Shown: positions 1 to 5,217 of the stretch, piece after piece
How positions within the stretch are numbered: position 1 is the first letter of the stretch
Layout: every line of letters begins with the position of its first letter
Assembly (NCBI GenBank): GCA_025997715.1
Contig: BNUY01000153.1
Location: 1-6,469, forward strand
Length of the DNA stretch: 6,469 nt
Direction: 5' to 3'
DNA from: Spirochaetia bacterium
GTDB taxonomy: Bacteria; Spirochaetota; Spirochaetia; Treponematales; Breznakiellaceae
The notes under the pieces: model-generated
Seen by the model: only the letters and a program-made list of their open reading frames with translations
Databases searched by the model: none
Told to the model about the DNA's origin: nothing
Program-made: the position numbers and the translations under genes

Positions 1-43
1 TATACCATGGAGGACGAGTTTTTTGTAAAATGATTTTCACCTT

Positions 44-268
44 TTGGGTGTTTCGGGATTTTGCCCTATCTCTATACCTGGCAATGATTTACGGGCTTTT
101 ACAATAATACATATACGGATTCAGGTAGAAGAAAAGCTGGCCATGCTTGCCGATATCGACAAGGCCTATCTGCGGGGCTACCTGGATCGTGCCGCGTTTA
201 CCCGCTTCGCGGACTTGCCAAAGACAAGCCCTCAAGATAATCTAAGTGGTGGACAACCTAAGGCGTGA
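44..268 (+). CDS. Small protein of the EEKLA..DKAYLRGYL type, 5' end probably eroded
   Basis: I do not recognise a named family. Residues 28-51 (nt 125-196) read VEEKLAMLADIDKAYLRGYL.., matching residues 14-37 of the small protein at 3139 in 18 of 24 positions; the DNA is identical at about 59 of 72 bases. The other copy has 13 residues before this block (MNRELKEVIENMP). Here the upstream part is unrelated and the only long start is TTG at 44, with no convincing ribosome binding site. ATG at 143 would give only 41 aa and cut into the conserved block. The reading frame has therefore probably lost its original 5' end. The stop TGA (266-268) overlaps the GTG start (265-267) of the LuxR-like gene, which suggests translational coupling, so the frame may still be translated. 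The C-terminal part after about residue 52 is not shared with the other copy. Positions 1-43 hold nothing I can identify. The shared block is certain; the start and the functional status are not. Confidence 0.4.
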   Translation: MGVSGFCPISIPGNDLRAFTIIHIRIQVEEKLAMLADIDKAYLRGYLDRAAFTRFADLPKTSPQDNLSGGQPKA

Positions 269-1683
269 TCAGTTTCAAGCAAACCCTCAGCAATATCCTC
301 ACCAGCCGGGACGAACTTTCCCCCCGAAACTTTCGCGGCGGCCTCTGGGCGGCAATCCTCGTTTTCCCCCTGTCCGTCATCATCGGCGACCTCCGTTACT
401 TTGACCAGCACTTCCGCCTGTTTGGGCTGGAATCCTGGGAACTTATGCTGTTTCCCTTAGGGTTAGGCTGGCTCGTCCTGACCCTGCTGCCAAAACGCCT
501 CATAATCCCCGCCCTCCGCCTGGGGACCGTCCTGTGCGCCGTAATACTCCCCTTTCAGCTTTTTTTGCCCGAGGGCCTGGCGCGGTTTTCCCTGTTTATG
601 GCCTTTCAATTCCTGAACGGCGTCTGTGCCGGTTCCGCCTTTTACCTGTTTTGCTTCGCCCTGAACAATGTGGAGCGGCTGTTCGGCATGATCCTGCTCC
701 AGTGCTACTACGGCTTTTACTACACCTTCTGGCGGGCCTTCCCCGCCGTTCAGGCGGCGGGCAAAACCTGGGGCGCCGCCGTCGTCATGGCCCTGTACCT
801 CGTTACGGTTCTGCTCTGCCGTAAAAAAGAAGAATTCCTGCCCGGCCGGGAGGGGCTTTCGGATATGGCAGGAGACGGCAAAGGCTCTGGCGTTTCCCTC
901 GTCATCGGCCTGGACGTCGTGTATTACCTGGTCATGTGCATGACCAATTACGTCGAATACGCGGAAAAACGGGTGAACAGTTGGGCTTTTGGGGCCGGAG
1001 AATTCGCCGCCATCGCCCTGGTTCTGATCCTCCATATCCTCATCAACCGGAGCGCCCTGTATAGCTGGCTCCTGTTCATCGTCCTCTCACTCCTGGGCCT
1101 GGGCGCGCTCCTGTATGACGCGCCGCCCACGATTCTTTCCGGTTCCTTCGCCTACGGCCTGGGCGAAGGCTTGGGCTACATCATCATCTACTACATCTGC
1201 GGCGGGGCTATCAAACGGAGCAAATCCCTTAAAATGTTCAGGATCTACTGCCTTATGTTCTTTGCCGAGTATTTTGTCATCTCCGGTATCCTCACCAAGT
1301 GCAACGACCTTTTTTCGGGGCAGTCCCACATCCTGACCTTTGGGATGGTCTTCCTCCTCTGCTGCGTTTGTTTCCTGCTGACGCCGTTATTACAGAAGAA
1401 GGTATTTGACGCTCCCTGGACCGACGGCCTTTATCTGGCCGATATGGTCGAATACGCCCCGGCCCTTGCCGAAGCGGAGAAGGTAGACACCGAAGAACAT
1501 CTGGGCCTTTCTCCCCGGGAGACTGAAGTTTTTACCCTGCTCCTGACGGAAGCCCCCGTCAAGCAGATCGCCTATACCCTCAAGATAAGCTACTCGGGCG
1601 TCAATTTCCACACCAAAAACCTCTATCGCAAGCTGGGCATACAAAGCCGGACGGAGTTATTTGCGAAATTTGGGAAGAAATAG
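265..1683 (+). CDS. Multi-pass membrane LuxR-type transcriptional regulator (about 12 TM + C-terminal HTH)
   Basis: A 472-aa putative membrane-anchored transcription regulator. Residues 26-375 are strongly hydrophobic and can be divided into about 12 membrane segments (roughly 26-42, 58-76, 82-102, 108-133, 140-158, 168-186, 208-226, 243-262, 265-284, 290-312, 325-345, 355-374). A short linker (376-411) leads to a LuxR/GerE HTH at about 413-470: LSPRETEVFTLLL, then KQIAYTLKIS, the recognition-helix region SGVNFHTKNLYRKLGI, and RTEL. There is no receiver domain or PAS domain. The transporter-like part is therefore the likely sensor, though its ligand cannot be inferred. Regulators with 12-TM plus LuxR architecture are known from gut Actinobacteria and some spirochaetes. 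GTG at 265 is chosen because a TAA lies two codons upstream in this frame and because it forms a GTGA overlap with the preceding small protein. The nearby ribosome binding site is weak (AAGG at 260-263), consistent with coupled translation. Targets are unknown; the neighbouring operons are candidates. Confidence 0.85.
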   Translation: MISFKQTLSNILTSRDELSPRNFRGGLWAAILVFPLSVIIGDLRYFDQHFRLFGLESWELMLFPLGLGWLVLTLLPKRLIIPALRLGTVLCAVILPFQLFLPEGLARFSLFMAFQFLNGVCAGSAFYLFCFALNNVERLFGMILLQCYYGFYYTFWRAFPAVQAAGKTWGAAVVMALYLVTVLLCRKKEEFLPGREGLSDMAGDGKGSGVSLVIGLDVVYYLVMCMTNYVEYAEKRVNSWAFGAGEFAAIALVLILHILINRSALYSWLLFIVLSLLGLGALLYDAPPTILSGSFAYGLGEGLGYIIIYYICGGAIKRSKSLKMFRIYCLMFFAEYFVISGILTKCNDLFSGQSHILTFGMVFLLCCVCFLLTPLLQKKVFDAPWTDGLYLADMVEYAPALAEAEKVDTEEHLGLSPRETEVFTLLLTEAPVKQIAYTLKISYSGVNFHTKNLYRKLGIQSRTELFAKFGKK

Positions 1684-1721
1684 GGGATACCTGCCGTTAT
1701 TACGGCTACGCCTCTTATCCC

Positions 1722-1750
1722 TTGTATTATGCGGTTAGCTCCCCTATACT
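1722..1750 (+). promoter_or_regulatory. Candidate sigma-70-type promoter of the toxin-antitoxin pair
   Basis: TTGTAT (1722-1727) and TATACT (1745-1750) are separated by exactly 17 bp. The -10 box matches consensus at 5 of 6 bases and the -35 box at 3 of 6. The candidate sits in the gap between the LuxR stop and the antitoxin start, 53 bp before the chosen ATG. The gap also holds a small stem-loop (1693-1706, GCCGT-TATT-ACGGC) with no T-run, so a terminator for the LuxR gene is not clear. Confidence 0.4.
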
Positions 1751-1751
1751 T

Positions 1752-1767
1752 GAAACCGGTAGGTTTC
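1752..1767 (+). promoter_or_regulatory. Inverted repeat overlapping the predicted transcription start (possible TA operator)
   Basis: GAAACC-GGTA-GGTTTC is a perfect 6-bp inverted repeat with a 4-bp centre, lying directly downstream of the candidate -10 box and so over the expected +1. A weaker dyad of the same spacing, AAAC-TAAC-GTTT, follows at 1770-1781. Type II toxin-antitoxin operons are usually autorepressed by the antitoxin or TA complex binding such repeats at the promoter. The operator role here is inferred from position and symmetry. Confidence 0.4.
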
Positions 1768-1802
1768 TAAAACTAACGTTTCTTAGGGCTTGGAGGTTCT
1801 TT

Positions 1803-2144
1803 ATGCCTATGCAACAGACCATTGATATACCCGACCACCCGAAGGGTGAGGTCCTCCGGCTGACCCTTGACGTACCGCAGGATGTACCGGCAGGCCGCTG
1901 CCGGATAGTCTTCTTCCCGGAACCGCCGGTCCCCGCCAAAGCAGACCCGGAAGAACCCCTGCCCAGGGTGACCCGGGCGCAGTGGGAAGAGTGGAGGGAG
2001 CAGCGGAAGAATGACCCGATTTGGCAGGTGCTGGACCAGCCGGTCGAACTTGACTCAAGCTGGCTCCCCGAAGGCTTAACGCAGGAAACCTTTCTGGTCA
2101 AAGATGTCCGTGACATCATCATCAAGGACAAATACGGTATATGA
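1803..2144 (+). CDS. Putative antitoxin of a PIN-domain toxin-antitoxin pair
   Basis: A 113-aa protein encoded immediately upstream of, and overlapping by ATGA, a PIN-domain toxin gene. This is the standard layout of type II toxin-antitoxin loci, where the first protein neutralises the toxin. The N-terminal part (about 5-45: TIDIPDHPKGEVLRLTLDVP, then GRCRIVFF) looks like a short beta-rich domain ending in a proline-rich linker. The rest is charged (RAQWEEWREQRKNDPIW; DVRDIIIKDKYGI at the C terminus) and could form the toxin-binding tail. No ribbon-helix-helix or classical AbrB motif is obvious, so the antitoxin call rests mainly on context. ATG 1803 is chosen over the upstream frame opening at 1722 because GGAGG at 1792-1796 lies 6 nt before it and because the extra 27 residues would overlap the promoter and operator. 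Confidence 0.7.
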   Translation: MPMQQTIDIPDHPKGEVLRLTLDVPQDVPAGRCRIVFFPEPPVPAKADPEEPLPRVTRAQWEEWREQRKNDPIWQVLDQPVELDSSWLPEGLTQETFLVKDVRDIIIKDKYGI

Positions 2145-2560
2145 ACGTATTGCTCGATACCAATGTTGCCCTTGACGTCATACTTCAGCGGGAGCTGTTT
2201 TATCAAAACGTCAGTAAGATAGTAGATGGCTCTCAGCATGGAGTGTACACCGCCTTTGTGTCCGCCTCCGCCGTGACGGATATCTACTATATTGCTTGTA
2301 AGGAACTCAGGGATAAAAGGCTGGTTATGGCGCGGATTAAACTGCTACTCAAAACCGTTGACGTAGCCGCTGTTACCGGTGTAGAAATCCGCCGGGCGAT
2401 TAATCTTGACTGGAACGATTTTGAGGACTGTGTGCAGTTCACCGCCGGGGAGCGGCTCGCGGTGCGGTACATCATCACCAGAGATCCGGGGGGCTTTGCC
2501 GGGTCGGGAATCCCGGCCCTCAACCCCGATCAGTTTCTTGCGATGATTACGGTCGATTAA
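2141..2560 (+). CDS. PIN-domain toxin (VapC-like ribonuclease)
   Basis: A 139-aa PIN-domain protein, the usual length for this toxin type. PIN toxins are Mg2+-dependent endoribonucleases that cleave RNA, often tRNA or rRNA, and block translation when the antitoxin is lost. Visible motifs: MNVLLDTNVALD (acidic residue D6), a second acidic position in SAVTDIYYIACK (D47, where many PIN proteins have Glu), WNDFEDCVQF (D93, E95, D96), and the C-terminal YIITRDPGGF (D115). This order fits the PIN_3-like branch with DIYYI and DFED.VQ..A signatures. The start ATG overlaps the antitoxin stop (ATGA, 2141-2144), so translation is likely coupled. The separate AAGGA is 12 nt away and weak. The active-site residues appear complete, so nothing suggests inactivation. 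The RNA target cannot be told from sequence. Confidence 0.85.
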   Translation: MNVLLDTNVALDVILQRELFYQNVSKIVDGSQHGVYTAFVSASAVTDIYYIACKELRDKRLVMARIKLLLKTVDVAAVTGVEIRRAINLDWNDFEDCVQFTAGERLAVRYIITRDPGGFAGSGIPALNPDQFLAMITVD

Positions 2561-2575
2561 CTCTACATTCGAAAT

Positions 2576-2638
2576 AACCACAGACCTCACAGACTCATTC
2601 TTTCCTGTCTTTTCCTTTTGTCCGTGTGGTCTGTGGTT
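2576..2638. repeat. Long imperfect inverted repeat (extragenic palindrome-like element)
   Basis: The left arm 2576-2594 (AACCACAGACCTCACAGAC) and right arm 2620-2638 pair over 19 positions with only two mismatches (2587/2627 and 2591/2623). The outermost 11 bp are perfect. The 25-nt loop (2595-2619) is pyrimidine-rich. The left arm also contains a near-direct repeat, CACAGACCT/CACAGACTC. It lies 15 nt after the toxin stop. CCACAGAC..GTCTGTGG-type sequences are, as I recall, a recurrent extragenic repeat in some bacteria. Without a U-run after the stem it is not a normal Rho-independent terminator, but the hairpin could protect or separate the TA transcript. Confidence 0.6.
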
Positions 2639-2688
2639 GAATTTGAAATTGCCGTGGATGCCGCTTGAAAAAAGCCTGTTTTGGGGCA

Positions 2689-2708
2689 ACCTACTAAATT
2701 TAGTAGGT
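2689..2708. promoter_or_regulatory. Perfect 20-bp palindrome, probable operator
   Basis: ACCTACTAAATTTAGTAGGT is a perfect palindrome with no central spacer, the form expected for a homodimeric DNA-binding protein. Its first half plus centre recurs at 2741-2755. It lies about 155 bp upstream of the stand-alone HTH gene, in a gap with no coding sequence. LuxR-type HTH dimers bind sites of about 20 bp with dyad symmetry, so the HTH protein encoded at 2864 or the membrane LuxR protein is a plausible ligand. This is inference. Confidence 0.55.
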
Positions 2709-2709
2709 C

Positions 2710-2738
2710 AAAAATCACCTAAAAACACCAAAAACACC
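2710..2738 (+). other. Phased A-tracts between the two operator-like sites
   Basis: Three A5 runs start at 2710, 2721 and 2730 (spacings 11 and 9 bp). The last two belong to a perfect tandem 9-nt repeat, AAAAACACC. A-tracts repeated about once per helical turn bend DNA. They lie exactly between the palindrome at 2689-2708 and its imperfect copy at 2741-2760, where a bend could help two bound dimers touch. Confidence 0.35.
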
Positions 2739-2740
2739 CC

Positions 2741-2760
2741 AACCTACTAAATTTAACAGG
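2741..2760. promoter_or_regulatory. Second, imperfect copy of the operator palindrome
   Basis: Positions 2741-2755 repeat 15 nt of the first palindrome exactly (AACCTACTAAATTTA). The right half then becomes ACAGG, giving a dyad CCTACTAAAT/TTAACAGG with two mismatched pairs. The centre lies 53 bp from the centre of the perfect palindrome, close to five helical turns, so both sites would face the same side of the DNA. It abuts the candidate -35 box at 2761. Confidence 0.5.
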
Positions 2761-2789
2761 ATTACAAACCGCCATTCCGCCCGTACTAT
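2761..2789 (+). promoter_or_regulatory. Weak candidate promoter of the HTH/small-protein/envelope operon
   Basis: ATTACA (2761-2766) and TACTAT (2784-2789) are 17 bp apart and each matches the sigma-70 consensus at 4 of 6 bases. It sits between the imperfect operator and the ribosome binding site at 2811. A weak promoter next to paired dyads suits a regulated operon, but the match alone is not strong. Confidence 0.3.
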
Positions 2790-2810
2790 TCAACAAGTTT
2801 CAAACGAAAA

Positions 2811-2833
2811 GGAGGGGGAATCCGGTGAAGTAG
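2811..2833 (+). promoter_or_regulatory. Strong ribosome binding site before GTG-AAG-TAG (minimal ORF or nonsense-broken start)
   Basis: GGAGGGGG (2811-2818) is the best Shine-Dalgarno sequence in this gap. It stands 9 nt (counted from GGAGG) before a GTG at 2825 that is in frame with the HTH gene. The third codon of that frame is TAG (2831-2833). The frame then runs open through GTTSADRAALV into the HTH protein, whose usable GTG (2864) has no ribosome binding site of its own. Either the native start at 2825 has been broken by a nonsense change, or a two-codon leader delivers ribosomes that reinitiate at 2864. Confidence 0.45.
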
Positions 2834-2863
2834 GGAACCACGAGCGCAGACCGGGCCGCACTG

Positions 2864-3142
2864 GTGAGCCGTCTTACGCCTGCGGAACACGAAATCTACC
2901 TCTGGCTGCGGCAAGGTTTCAGCATAGCCTGGATAGCCGAAACCCTGGAGATGGAAAAGCGGCAGGTCAAAGTCCTTGCAAAAAATGTCTTCAAAACCCT
3001 GGACGTCCTCGATCTGGGGGAACTGGTCCGGTATTACGCCCCTCTGAATCGAAGTAAACCCCCTGCTGCGGCAATACAAGCCGAGGAACTGGCCTCTGCG
3101 TTGGCCTTTTACCCCGAATACCGCAGGGAGGCCGCGCCGTGA
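2864..3142 (+). CDS. Stand-alone LuxR-type HTH protein
   Basis: A 92-aa protein that is almost entirely a LuxR/GerE-type DNA-binding domain. LTPAEHEIYLWLRQGFS (4-20) forms the first helix and turn, IAWIAETLEMEKRQVKVLAKNVFKTLDV (21-48) the scaffold and recognition helices, and LDLGELVRYYAPL (49-61) the last helix. A 30-residue alanine/glutamate-rich tail follows. No sensing domain is present, so it may be constitutive or depend on a partner. The small protein encoded next, whose GTG overlaps this stop (GTGA, 3139-3142), is the obvious candidate partner. The start is uncertain: GTG 2864 has no ribosome binding site, while the strong one upstream serves GTG 2825, whose frame is interrupted by TAG at 2831. 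With that TAG read through the protein would have 105 residues. It is likely the first gene of the operon that continues to the envelope proteins. Confidence 0.7.
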   Translation: MSRLTPAEHEIYLWLRQGFSIAWIAETLEMEKRQVKVLAKNVFKTLDVLDLGELVRYYAPLNRSKPPAAAIQAEELASALAFYPEYRREAAP

Positions 3143-3402
3143 ACAGGGAACTAAAAGAGGTGATTGAAAATATGCCCATAGAGGAAAAATTGGCCCTGCT
3201 TCCCGATACCGACAAGGCGTATCTGCGGGGCTACCTTGGCCGTGCCTTGTTTGAAGCCCGCCGGACCCAGGACGGTAACCATATTAAGGAAGAAAGGAAA
3301 AAAACCCATGAACAAGCCCAAAACCATTATCGCTCTCGTATTACTGGCCCTGCCCCTAAGCCTCCACGCCCAGGCAGCCCCAACCTGGGTACAGAACCTT
3401 GA
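3139..3402 (+). CDS. Small protein of the EEKLA..DKAYLRGYL type, intact 5' end
   Basis: No named family is recognised. The protein is predicted helical: MNRELKEVIENMP followed by the block IEEKLALLPDTDKAYLRGYL (residues 14-33), which is shared with the eroded copy at 125-196. GTG 3139 is chosen because AGGGAGG (3125-3131) stands 7 nt before it and because it overlaps the HTH stop by GTGA. ATG 3172 would start just before the shared block but has poor ribosome binding site spacing. The frame stays open to 3402, 95 nt into the next gene, whose ribosome binding site and signal peptide it covers. Residues after about 50 therefore probably reflect the other frame, and the functional part is likely the first 45-50 residues. 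It has no signal peptide or membrane segment, so a cytoplasmic partner or modulator of the HTH protein is a reasonable guess, not a demonstrated role. Confidence 0.5.
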   Translation: MNRELKEVIENMPIEEKLALLPDTDKAYLRGYLGRALFEARRTQDGNHIKEERKKTHEQAQNHYRSRITGPAPKPPRPGSPNLGTEP

Positions 3403-4342
3403 GCAAGCCTTCCCCGCGCGGGAATGGGTTGCCGTAACCGCCCAGGGCAACAGCCAAGCCCAGGCCGAAAGCGCCGCCATGAACGCCCTGGCGCGGGCCT
3501 TCAAGACCGACATTGCCAGCCTTACCCAATCATCCCAGGCGTTTTCCCAAATCGTCAGTGAGGCGGCGGGTAAAAAGTCCGTAGCCTTTGACCAGTCGCA
3601 AAACTTCTCCCAGGACATAAACACGACTACCAATGTGCGGGGGCTCATCGGCGTACAGACCGACATATACCGCGCCCCGGACCGCACCGTCTACGTTAAC
3701 GCCCGCATGAACCGCCGGGAATGCGCCGCCCGTTATTCCGGCATGGTACGGGAAAACACCGCTATCATAGACCGGCTCCTCGCCGCCGCCGTCCCGATTA
3801 CCGGTTCCTTCGAAGTATACGCCCGGCTCTCCTTCGCCCACGCCATAGCCCAGGTAACCGACAACTTCCAGAATATCCTCGAAGTCCTTGACCCCACCGC
3901 CGCCAACCGCAGGCCCGGCTACGGCGGGGCAAACCTGATCAAAACAAAAATGCTGGAGTGCGCCGCCCTCATCACCATCGGCATTGTCATAGATACCGAA
4001 CAACCGGCGGACAAAACCCTCTTTACCCGGGCCGCCGGTTCCTTCTTCCGGGACCGGGGCTTCAAAATCAACGAGCAGGGGCGGGGCACTTATGTGTTAC
4101 GCGCAAACGCCCGCTTCGAGGCGCTGGGTCAGAACGTCATATCCTGCCGCTACTACCTGGACTCGGCCCTGGAAGACCAGGACGGAGCCGCCCTGTTCAG
4201 TTTCACCGAGGACGACCGCAAGGCCCACCCCAACACGGTTTCGGAAGCCCGCCGCCTTGCCGTCCGCGCCGTGGAGACTTCCCTCAAGGGAGGTAAATTC
4301 GCCCGGGAGTTTGATACCTGGCTCAACGGGCTCATAGAGTAG
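3308..4342 (+). CDS. Secreted LPP20-like envelope protein
   Basis: A 344-aa exported protein of unknown exact function. The N terminus has a clear signal peptide (KPK, then a hydrophobic core IIALVLLALPLSL, likely cleaved near LHA-Q at 21/22 or AQA-A). The early mature part, WVAVTAQGNSQAQAESAAMN followed by ALARAFKTDI (about 40-69), resembles the start of LPP20-type domains. These have a 'V..G.a.s...A...A...A' pattern and are found in outer-envelope lipoproteins. A second conserved-looking stretch is TDIYRAPDRTVYVNARMNRR with ECAARYSG. There is no lipobox cysteine in the signal peptide, so it is periplasmic or outer-membrane associated rather than lipidated. ATG 3308 is chosen over the longer open frame from 3236 because it begins the signal peptide and has AAGGA (3294-3298) 9 nt before it. 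It is followed by two lipoprotein genes, probably a functional trio at the cell envelope. Confidence 0.75.
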   Translation: MNKPKTIIALVLLALPLSLHAQAAPTWVQNLEQAFPAREWVAVTAQGNSQAQAESAAMNALARAFKTDIASLTQSSQAFSQIVSEAAGKKSVAFDQSQNFSQDINTTTNVRGLIGVQTDIYRAPDRTVYVNARMNRRECAARYSGMVRENTAIIDRLLAAAVPITGSFEVYARLSFAHAIAQVTDNFQNILEVLDPTAANRRPGYGGANLIKTKMLECAALITIGIVIDTEQPADKTLFTRAAGSFFRDRGFKINEQGRGTYVLRANARFEALGQNVISCRYYLDSALEDQDGAALFSFTEDDRKAHPNTVSEARRLAVRAVETSLKGGKFAREFDTWLNGLIE

Positions 4343-4357
4343 CCTTGCTTTTGGAAT

Positions 4358-4376
4358 AATCCCGCGTTGCGGGGTT
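4358..4376 (+). other. Intercistronic stem-loop without U-run
   Basis: AATCCCGC-GTT-GCGGGGTT forms an 8-bp stem (one G-U pair) with a 3-nt loop, between the secreted LPP20-like gene and the next lipoprotein gene, ending 17 nt before the latter's ribosome binding site (4394-4398). With no T-run it is unlikely to terminate transcription fully. It could be an mRNA processing or stability element that sets different protein levels within the operon. Confidence 0.35.
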
Positions 4377-4405
4377 CATATAAAGACTTGTTTAGGAGAA
4401 GAAAG

Positions 4406-5104
4406 ATGAAAATTGCAAAGAGAATCCTGTTGATTGGCCTTGCCCTCGCGCTCATCGCGCTGGCGGGGTGCAAATCCGGCCCCAAAGTTACCGTCAATGA
4501 GATGGAGAACAAGGGAACCTCAATGGGGGTGCCGACCCCGGACTGGATCAAGAACTACACCGCCAACGGCATCACGGCGGTACAGTCCCAGCCACAGTTC
4601 AAAGACAGGTACTGTATCATCGGCGAGGAATCCGGCGTGAACAAGCAGTTCGTCCTTGCTTGGGCGGACAACTTCAGCGCGCAGCAGTGTATCGGCGCCA
4701 TGCTCCATACCACCATCGCCAGCGAATACCAGGCCAGGGTAACCGGTTCGGCGCAGTCATCAGGGGGGGCCAATTCGTCATCGGCACAGGGAGCGGGTTC
4801 CGGCGAATATAACCAGCAGATTGATAACGTGATCAACGTCATCGTGAACGTGTCCTACAGCGGGGCCCAGCGGGATTCCGACTGGTGGAGTCTCCGCCGC
4901 CGCTACGACCCCGACCAGAAAGACGTATACACCGACGAGTACACCGCCTACGTCATGTACACCATACCCAAGGCGGAACTGAACCGGCAGGTAGCCCAGG
5001 CATTGACAACCAGTGTCGCCAAAGACTCCGAGCTGTACGACATCACCATCAGCATGGCACAGCAGATACTTCAAAACGGCCTTGCCCAATGGGGCGCGGA
5101 ATAA
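4406..5104 (+). CDS. LPP20-like envelope lipoprotein
   Basis: A 232-aa predicted lipoprotein. The signal peptide MKIAKRILLIG.. ends in the lipobox LAGC with the acylated cysteine at residue 22. The mature part has PTPDWIKNY, then DRYCIIGEESGVNKQFVLAWADNFSAQQC. This resembles the LPP20 arrangement (P.W, a 'GE..G.nk' turn, an Ala-rich helix). It is followed by a Gly/Ser-rich insert (about 115-135) and a second domain with VINVIVNVSYSGAQRDSDWW, a YTAYVMYTIPK strand and a C-terminal helix. ATG 4406 is chosen over the GTG at 4367 because AGGAG (4394-4398) lies 7 nt before it and the longer form would put charged residues before the signal peptide. The first 16 nt of the gene are identical to those of the next lipoprotein at 5218. 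It sits between an LPP20-like exported protein and a CsgG-like lipoprotein, so a shared envelope assembly is plausible. Confidence 0.8.
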   Translation: MKIAKRILLIGLALALIALAGCKSGPKVTVNEMENKGTSMGVPTPDWIKNYTANGITAVQSQPQFKDRYCIIGEESGVNKQFVLAWADNFSAQQCIGAMLHTTIASEYQARVTGSAQSSGGANSSSAQGAGSGEYNQQIDNVINVIVNVSYSGAQRDSDWWSLRRRYDPDQKDVYTDEYTAYVMYTIPKAELNRQVAQALTTSVAKDSELYDITISMAQQILQNGLAQWGAE

Positions 5105-5127
5105 CAGACGGATTTTTTCGTACCCTG

Positions 5128-5212
5128 CGGCGCAGCCTCTATTTTCCTCCACTGCGCCGTGGGATTTTATTACCAAGGGAGGAAATAGAAATGAATTCAT
5201 TTTGGAGGAAAA
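5128..5212 (+). promoter_or_regulatory. Hairpin with anti-Shine-Dalgarno loop before the CsgG-like gene
   Basis: CGGCGCAG (5128-5135) and CTGCGCCG (5152-5159) form a perfect 8-bp stem around a 16-nt loop. Loop bases 5142-5151 (TTTTCCTCCA) are perfectly complementary over 10 bp to TGGAGGAAAA at 5203-5212, the ribosome binding site of ATG 5218. The same loop also pairs, with one bulge, with GGAGGAAATAG at 5178-5188, which serves an alternative in-frame ATG at 5191. A pseudoknot of this kind would hide either ribosome binding site. The complementarity is visible in the sequence; the regulatory effect is inference. Confidence 0.4.
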
Positions 5213-5217
5213 CAAAT

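Noticed and set aside
7..33. Short frame MEDEFFVK at the left edge
   Set aside because: It has eight codons, no ribosome binding site in view and no support from neighbours.
463..1035. Minus-strand open frame of 190 aa opposite the LuxR-like gene
   Set aside because: It is antisense to a gene with clear membrane segments, has low-complexity composition, and its openness follows from the GC-rich codon pattern of the sense strand.
1727..2239. Minus-strand open frame of 170 aa opposite the antitoxin
   Set aside because: It is Ser/Arg/Gly-rich antisense translation without motifs; the sense strand has the ATGA-coupled TA pair.
3151..4003. Minus-strand open frames (178 aa and 157 aa) opposite the secreted LPP20-like gene
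   Set aside because: The sense strand has a signal peptide, a ribosome binding site and an operon context; the antisense peptides show no family motif.
4358..4376. Rho-independent terminator after the secreted LPP20-like gene
   Set aside because: The stem is good but no T-run follows, and the next gene starts 30 nt later as in an operon.
4885..5190. Long N-terminal extension of the CsgG-like gene from 4885
   Set aside because: It would lie within the upstream lipoprotein gene in another frame and bury the signal peptide; ATG 5218 has a good ribosome binding site.
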